Part shown: positions 57,895 through 64,000 of the stretch, one piece after another
Layout of the letters: every line of letters begins with the position of its first letter
Position numbering within the stretch: the stretch's first letter is position 1
DNA from: Liolophura sinensis
Lineage: Eukaryota > Mollusca > Polyplacophora > Chitonida > Chitonidae
Assembly: GCF_032854445.1 (NCBI RefSeq)
Contig: NC_088302.1
Coordinates: 8,363,338-8,427,337 of the forward strand
Length of the DNA stretch: 64,000 bases
Reading direction: 5' to 3'
Made by a program: the position numbers and the translations under genes
The notes under the pieces: generated by a model
Told to the model about the DNA's origin: nothing
Database searches by the model: none
Seen by the model: the letters and a program-made list of their open reading frames with translations, nothing else

Positions 57895-59085
57895 TTATAT
57901 GCTGCCAACGCAAAGAAGGACGTACAGAGATAAAGTTATCGGTTTCATCATTTTAGGGATAAAATCAGGGTGTACGTCATCTGGGGTCTCAGCGCCCCAT
58001 TCAGTCTAAGTGGATAACTGTTGTGTTCTTGTTGGTTTCAGTCAGTCAGTAAAGCCACATTCGTCATCCAAAAATGACCAAACACTTTCCTTGTCTGGGC
58101 ATATTTGTTTCTATGCCTGTAATGAACATTGATGTATAAATTTCATTGTGGATGAAACTTCTAACTCCAGCTCCCAGAAGATTACGGGACCATAGCTTCT
58201 CAATGCCTAATTGGATAACGATCAATGGATTTCTTTGCGGTCATCGCCAGTGACATTCCAGCCCCACATTTTCTTTTTCGACATTTTTTGTATCGTCTCA
58301 ATTGAGACTGCCGGCTTAAATATCTTTGCGGAAAATGGGATTGACCTTGGCCTACTCTGACTGTTCTTTAGTGCCATTGTTAAACTGTCAAAATGGTTTA
58401 AGGCAGGGACTCGCACACAGATGCCGCCGTATTATGTGGACAATTCTTGACCACCCGGCGTTACAAAACATCCAATTAGTCTCCTAAAGTTACACGTTTA
58501 GTTTGATTAGTTAACAGGTACACTGGTCCTCCTTCATATATTAACCAAACGATCACAAAGTTAATATGACATACCATCTACAGCATTAAATGCATTGCCG
58601 GTATTAATGCTATATTTACAGTTATGCTACTCCTTACCCTAACCCGAATCGTGGATGCCGAATGTACTCTAATGGATATATGTTAACTCTCTTATTGGAC
58701 AGTTAATATTTAACATAGTCCAGTACGTCTTTACGTAACGAACGTATAGCGTCCTATCCACCATCGATATTCTGTATGCCGGCAATTGCGTATTTGAGTT
58801 TCATTAGAAGTAATGAAGCAACATATCATTTTTTACAAGCGCGTCCACGTCAAGTCTCAGTTGGTTACATTGGAGATGGACTTTACTTGTGTTATGACCA
58901 ACCTGTCATAATTTAATATTTTATGACTAATATTTAAACTAAGTATTAAAATGAATGTTTTGTACAATTGATTTGGGTCAATAATTTCTCTGCAACTCTG
59001 TAACTTTCTCTGTAAATTTCTAATATGACTTCATATATTATAACTATTATATTAGAAATATTTTGTGCCAGTCATTCTGAAGACT
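57895..59085. other. Unannotated sequence
   Basis: No recognised gene or element. The minus-strand frame at 58222-58416 has no domain. Confidence 0.35.
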
Positions 59086-59087
59086 GA

Positions 59088-59430
59088 GTGTGGAACCTTT
59101 CTCTGTGGTTCCTTCTGTGGTTCTTTCTCTGTGGTTCTTTCTTGGTCCTTACATCTCTGTATTTGCTTCTCTGTGCTCCATTGTCTGGTTCTATCTCAGT
59201 GATTCCCTCTCTGTGGTTCCCTCTCAGTGGTTCCTTTTGTTTCTCTAGTTTCGCTCCCTGTGGTTCCTTGTCTTCCATTAATTCTCTGTGGTTTTGTCTC
59301 TGTCTTTACTCTGTGTGATTAATTTGTAGTTCCTTCTCTATGATACCTTCTCCGTGGTTCCCCTCCTGTGGCCCCTCTGTGGTTCCTTTCACGTGTTTCT
59401 TTCTCCGTAATTCCTTCTATGCGATTTTTT
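59088..59430. repeat. Pyrimidine-rich tandem repeat, about 15-bp unit
   Basis: Irregular repeats of TCTCTGTGGTTCCTT with variable spacing and many variants (CAGTGGTTCC, CCGTGGTTCC). The open frames on both strands at 59072-59318 are products of the repeat. Confidence 0.85.
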
Positions 59431-59439
59431 TTCTGTTAA

Positions 59440-60555
59440 TGTATGAATTATCTTTTGGTTATTTTTATTACACATAAAGCCATGCAATGTACATACAGAG
59501 TAAATATATCCATACACCTAGAATTCGGACTGTCGGTAAGTTTGGCTGTAAAATACAAGTTTTGACAATTACGTGAAATAGGAACCAAAAAAACGTGCTG
59601 GTTTTTCCACTGATTTCACATCACTAACCATCCTGCTTATCTGTGACCATCCCCTGCATCTTCATTACCCGATCAGGCTATCAGTATAACATATAAGCTA
59701 CATAAGCTACATATTCAGTAAGCGTTTAACGAGTGCTTTCTGCTTAATGTGGCAATCAGAAATCCCCGTGATTTGTGGTCAGAAACTGATAGAGCGCTGT
59801 TAATGAATCCGTGATAAATGATGATTCGGTGGAGAGTTTCCACTATTCATCTACTCTCCTCTTACACTCCATTCAATCCATCAAAAAATCTCATTACAAT
59901 CGGACCCGGTGAAACATACAAATGTTACTCCTGTTTGTTAGATCTACCAGAGCTTTTGTTCACAAGCCCATGTCTACTTTCATACATGGCTTCCGTCTAG
60001 CTTGTCCGCTAGCTATAAAGTTACCAAACTGCGGCTAGGTTTGAATGGTGTATGAGACGTTAAATAAGGGGTAGATACGAGTAAACGTTTGCCTAATAAT
60101 ATATTAATTATCAGTATAAAACCACTACCATGTAAAAGCGTGATAAATGGGCAAGCCGGCATTTCCCGCCAATTCTCATCTAGTCTAGATCAGTCTATCA
60201 TCACCCTCAAGAACTAGCGAATGTAAGGCGTGTTGCTTATTCCTTCACTTACAGGCTTCATAAAGCGTCCTAAAACATGAACGATTGTGTCCAAAAAACA
60301 ACGTAGTTTCCACAATCAAGACACTGCTAAAATACATTTTGACAGTTTCTTCCCAGAAGAGGATGTGTCTAATATCAAAAAGTATCTTATTCTCAGTGTG
60401 TCAATGCACAACATTTCAATAAATACTCATGTTTGCGAAAAAAACATCTTTGCTCATAAAGTGCACTGGACATTTTTAGTAAGTATCTGGCATCTTTTTA
60501 ATATTAAATGAGAAATGTACTCCAAGAGATCGGTGTACTTCAGTATGTTATTGGG
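59440..60555. other. Unannotated sequence
   Basis: Small plus-strand frames at 59818-60000 and 60287-60511 without domains. Nothing supportable. Confidence 0.35.
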
Positions 60556-60557
60556 GA

Positions 60558-60772
60558 CTTCTATGGCCTATTAGTATGCTAGCGCACGACAATCTCACTA
60601 GCCTCTCACCAATTCGTTCGCCGTGGGTTCAAGTCCAGCTCACGGTGACTTGCTATCTGGTCGTGGGACTGGAAGTCTGTCTGCATCCTACGGATGGTCG
60701 TGGGCTCTCCTTCTGACCGCCATTGTATTGTAAAAAATGAGCACAGCGTAAAACACTTAAATGAATTTATTA
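60558..60772 (+). mobile_element. SINE, old copy with partial head
   Basis: TTAGTATGCTAGCGCACGAC, CCTCTCACCAATTCGTTCGC, the B-box region GTGGGTTCAAGTCCAGC, TACGGATGGTCGTGGG and CAGCGTAAAACACTTAAATG follow SINE order, with the core largely deleted. Confidence 0.75.
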
Positions 60773-60774
60773 GG

Positions 60775-63490
60775 ACACTTCGGATTTATAGAAAACATTC
60801 AACGTAGACAATTACTGATTATTCCTCATAGAAACATAATGTATTACTTAAATAACTGTAAACTGGTACCTGGTGTTATTTGAGTTTAATTTTTTAATTT
60901 TTTATTTGCCATCAAAAGAGCGATTAATATAACTTCTACAGATTTTCTTTGAAAATGAATAATACGGTATCACTATTCAATCATTACATCAATATTGTCA
61001 AATAAACCAAACGGTGATAAACCGGTACCAATATCGTCATCGCGTGCTTTTCTAAATTAAGATCTTTCTTTGTGGGCATATGTTACAGGGTTGTGTAAGT
61101 GCCCCGTTGTGATGTTGAAATTGCGTTTCGATTTGCGTGACAGATGATATTCAGACTGCTATCTCAGTCATGACCTGCGACCAATGGCCACCGAAAAAAA
61201 GAAAAAGAAGATCCACGTTGCAATCATTTCGCCTTTAAGTTAAATGAGAATATTTACTTCGTCGTGGGCAGAATCCTTTGGGTGATTTCATTCAGAGTAC
61301 TTGCTGTAGACAGGAGACCGAAGTGTTATACAAACAGCGAGGCTCACAAACTCCTTAATGGAGGAGACGAGCGGTAGTGCCAAACGGCTTAGCTTGGTTT
61401 TATACCACATCAGTATGCTGCACGTAAGGTATTGTACAGTTACGCGCTCTTAAATCAAGAACATGTTTCGCAAATGATTCTTTCGGATTTGAGCATCTCG
61501 CTATGAATATTTCATCGCGCCGGCTTTACTGTTCGTCACCTATGGAGTAAAGAGAAAAGAAAGAGGGATTGCTTACGTGCCGACTCGACCTTTGGCAGAG
61601 CAGTTCATATATCTCTAAAACTACATCCACGTTCTCGGCAGACTAAAAACTCCAAGACGTTTCCTGTGTTTAGTGAGTTGTTGTTTTCTGTTTCCGTAAA
61701 ACTCAAGTGTATTAGTAAGGTTTTTGCCTGTCTACGGGGGTAGATTAGTGGAGCTAAGTGAAATGTCAGAGCGTCAGCGCCGGCGCCATGTTGGATAGCG
61801 TGACAAAGAACTGATTGCACATTGTTCAGTTTGCTGCTATTCAGACAGCCATGTCGTAAAGCCAAAACCTCTCTCTGTATTAGACCCAACAGCCTGGTAT
61901 TTCTCACACATATATATCATTCGCATGCATGCATCCAAATTTTATCAAGTTTACTTTGTTTCATTTATTCTGTAAATGCTCAGTATAGCATGTGGTCCAT
62001 CCGTCATATCAGTCACATTATCTTTATAAATTTGTAAATTTGTAAATTCAAAATCTTACAATCAGGCTTATTTCAAAAATTGATTTTTTATTTTAAGTTC
62101 AGATTTAGATATCCTGTACAGTGCATGTTTTATGGCTCATGAAAGTCAAATTCAAATGGTTTATCTAAACATGTCTTAGGTTTGAAAAAGGTGGGCTCCA
62201 AAAGGAACTTTTTGAGATAGAGAGAAATAGAGCATTAAGCCTATATACAGCAAGGCCAAATATTTTTGTTTGTTTGTTTTTGGCAACAACGACATATCCA
62301 TTCCACCAGAGATTAGAAGTTACAATCAGTCTTGAATTAATGACTCTGTGTTCGAGAGATATATGTCAATTTTATTTTTTGTCTTATTTAGAACCAACCA
62401 GATTGACCCATTCCTTAAACTTCAACAGGACAACTCAAGTCGGCTACTTCCTGTTTTGAGCTTGTTTCCCGAACCCATTTATTTCACTTCCACTGTTGGA
62501 GAGTTCCGGACATTCAGCGATCACTCACTCCCACGATGGCGGCTGTCGTAATTTCTCAAACCGTATAATTTGATTGCGTTTATTTCAGCAGTGATATAGG
62601 TTTGTGGTGAATTGCATATTATTCTAGATGCAACTAAAGTATTATATGTACTGATATTGACGCCCAAGCCTTTCGGCCTTAGACTCGTGAAGAAGCAGGT
62701 TCGAATCTATTTCTCGCAGGTGCATCATTGGCCTGAACATGGAGGTTTGTCAGCTTCCTGGGAAAAGGAGGTAGTTCAGTTGTCTCACTCCTCCGAAAAT
62801 ATACCTGGCAAATAAATAACTCAGCAAGCATATTTCTCTTCCTTTGACACAAACTTGCTTTTGTGCAATCGCACTACATTCTTGAGCAGAGAGCTAGGGC
62901 GCAAACATCTTTAAGATGACTGGGTGCGTAACTAAACCACACGAGACGCAAAAAGTACTGCTAAAAGTCAAGCAGTGTGTCCAATATATCTCCATTGGGA
63001 GAGTGCCCTCACTTAAGAAAATTGGGGAACTGGACTATTTTTCTTTTTGATAAAGAAATGGAAGAAAGTTAAGGCCCCTAGCTGTGTCCGTGTAAAGGCA
63101 ATTTGCTTAATTCTGGCTTTGCCTTGTGAGCTTAATTGCTAGAACAGATACAGCATCTTGGTAACAGTTTATGAAACCGTTAAATTGCCATAACGGACGC
63201 CTGACATCTGGACTGGGCTACATGAATTCAGCGCAAGGTGACGTTATTTCTTCTGGCGTGAAGTAACATTGGGCACTTGAATTATAAGCAAGTGTTTCAT
63301 TCCCTACAACCCTCCTCTAAATTGGTTGTAATCTGTAGGGATGTAATCCGGATAATAGCTTTCTTTATCAGTACATCATGCATTTTAAACGCAAAAGCCT
63401 CGGAACTGAATTATATCGTGAAGACAGGCGAGGGGTGATATATGTACAACAATACACGAACTGGTGCTTAGATTGCGAAATGGTTCATAA
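60775..63490. other. Unannotated sequence
   Basis: About 2.7 kb without a supportable gene. The minus-strand frame 61605-61907 (100 codons) begins MRNTRLLGLIQREVLALRHG but shows no domain or splice context I can rely on. Several plus-strand frames (61822-62815) also lack domains. Confidence 0.35.
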
Positions 63491-63494
63491 AATG

Positions 63495-63970
63495 AACGAA
63501 GAAACGTTTTCAATTGTAAATTATCCTTAAACGGACCGCAATATACAATATAGCCGTGCACATGGCGTGTACATATCTCGATTTCAATCAACCTCACAAG
63601 TTATTACTGCAAAACTTGTGTGTGAAGGTTATTCCCTCAAACACCTTAATTCCAAGTTTCTTAAGTTTTACAATGAGTAAACTCTGTTGTAAGTAAATAT
63701 GTACAGGGTGTCCAGAATTTCTGGCACTTCGCTTCATGATTGTGTCTAATTCGGAATAACCCGTGGCAGGGGGCAATATATTCATCGTGTTGAATTAGAT
63801 CGCCACTTTGGATATATGAACAGTTGCAGTCAGAGCGCAACTGAAATACACATTTTATTACCAGGAACTGATATCCCAGCCTGATACATGGTTTGAATAA
63901 TGATTTCACTCAAATCACAAGAACATGCCTTGCGGTTTTCATTGAAAACTATCGAGTGATCCTCTTAGCA
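63495..63970 (+). pseudogene. Penelope-like element, second copy, 3' fragment
   Basis: Conceptual pieces match the C-terminal part of the RT at 31560-31829: FSIVNYP near 63508, AHGVYIS near 63557, HKLLLQNL near 63596, then after a frameshift GYSLKHLNSKFLKFYNE to a TAA near 63677. Downstream, ATGAACAGTTGCAGTCAGAG near 63817 and CATTGAAAACT near 63940 match the tail of the first copy. It is 5'-truncated within RT and broken by stops, and may continue past the window. Confidence 0.65.
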
Positions 63971-64000
63971 TGATTCCGTCCTATTGTCGCATTTTATATA

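Noticed and set aside
57061-57933. Four plus-strand frames with a repeated TTNDPT / CYQRS motif
   Set aside because: Generated by the 50-bp minisatellite, whose unit is not a multiple of three; the same motif appears in each frame.
59072-59318. Charged minus-strand frame and hydrophobic plus-strand frame
   Set aside because: Translation of an irregular TCTCTGTGGTTCC repeat.
61605-61907. 100-codon minus-strand frame
   Set aside because: No domain, no conserved context, and length within chance expectation for 64 kb of six-frame sequence.

Overview
This window is eukaryotic nuclear DNA, AT-rich and almost devoid of recognisable host genes. The best guess for its source is a marine lophotrochozoan, most likely a mollusc. 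The reasons are a tRNA-headed SINE family with an ACCAATCAAATAAATAAAT tail present in about 15 copies, a short interspersed sequence built on GGCTTAACGCCACATCGGC, and decayed remnants of Tc1/mariner, L1/Tx1-like, CR1/L2/Jockey-like, Ty3/Gypsy and Penelope-like elements. The species cannot be fixed from the sequence alone. I see no rRNA, no intact tRNA, no CRISPR and no intact coding gene. The one plausible host coding piece is a cysteine-rich terminal exon at 45787-46051.

Layout. 1-4.7 kb: fragments of the repeat modules described below. They are interrupted by a complete but dead Tc1-like transposon (595-2269) with matching terminal inverted repeats and a TA target duplication; this transposon itself carries a 162-bp insertion. 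4.7-10.8 kb: four copies of a noncoding repeat family (R), a minus-strand LINE corpse (7090-9090) and a 37-bp minisatellite. 10.8-34.3 kb: the dominant structure is a tandem segmental duplication of a unit of about 11.7 kb. Unit 1 (about 10780-22480) and unit 2 (about 22490-34340) share the module order X-Y-X-Z-minisatellite-W-Y. Unit 2 also carries about 2.6 kb containing a Penelope-like reverse transcriptase pseudogene. Most modules look roughly 80-90 percent alike by eye, but one 331-bp noncoding block in Z differs at only 3 sites between units. 34.3-40.2 kb: sparse sequence, then an L1/Tx1-like LINE remnant running into a 53-bp minisatellite. 40.2-44.2 kb: a Ty3/Gypsy corpse with gag, protease, RT, RNase H and integrase remnants. 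44.2-64 kb: mostly unannotatable sequence with SINEs, a MITE-like element with 19-bp inverted ends, 26-bp, 50-bp and ~15-bp tandem arrays, and a second fragment of the Penelope-like element at the right edge.

How it fits together. The window reads as a repeat-on-repeat record rather than a set of cooperating genes. The duplicated units act as internal controls: insertions present in one unit and absent from the matching place in the other have filled and empty sites within the window. Examples are the SINE at 10867-10976 and the 55-bp insert at 34336-34390. SINEs present in both units (17151/27245 and 20908/32917) predate the duplication. The most interesting signals are the 331-bp near-invariant block with an embedded splice-donor-like site, the 55-bp micro-insertion with a perfect 13-bp target duplication, and a 3'-truncated SINE that ends in poly(A) and has its own 11-bp target duplication. 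All identity figures were counted by eye; no alignment or database search was run.
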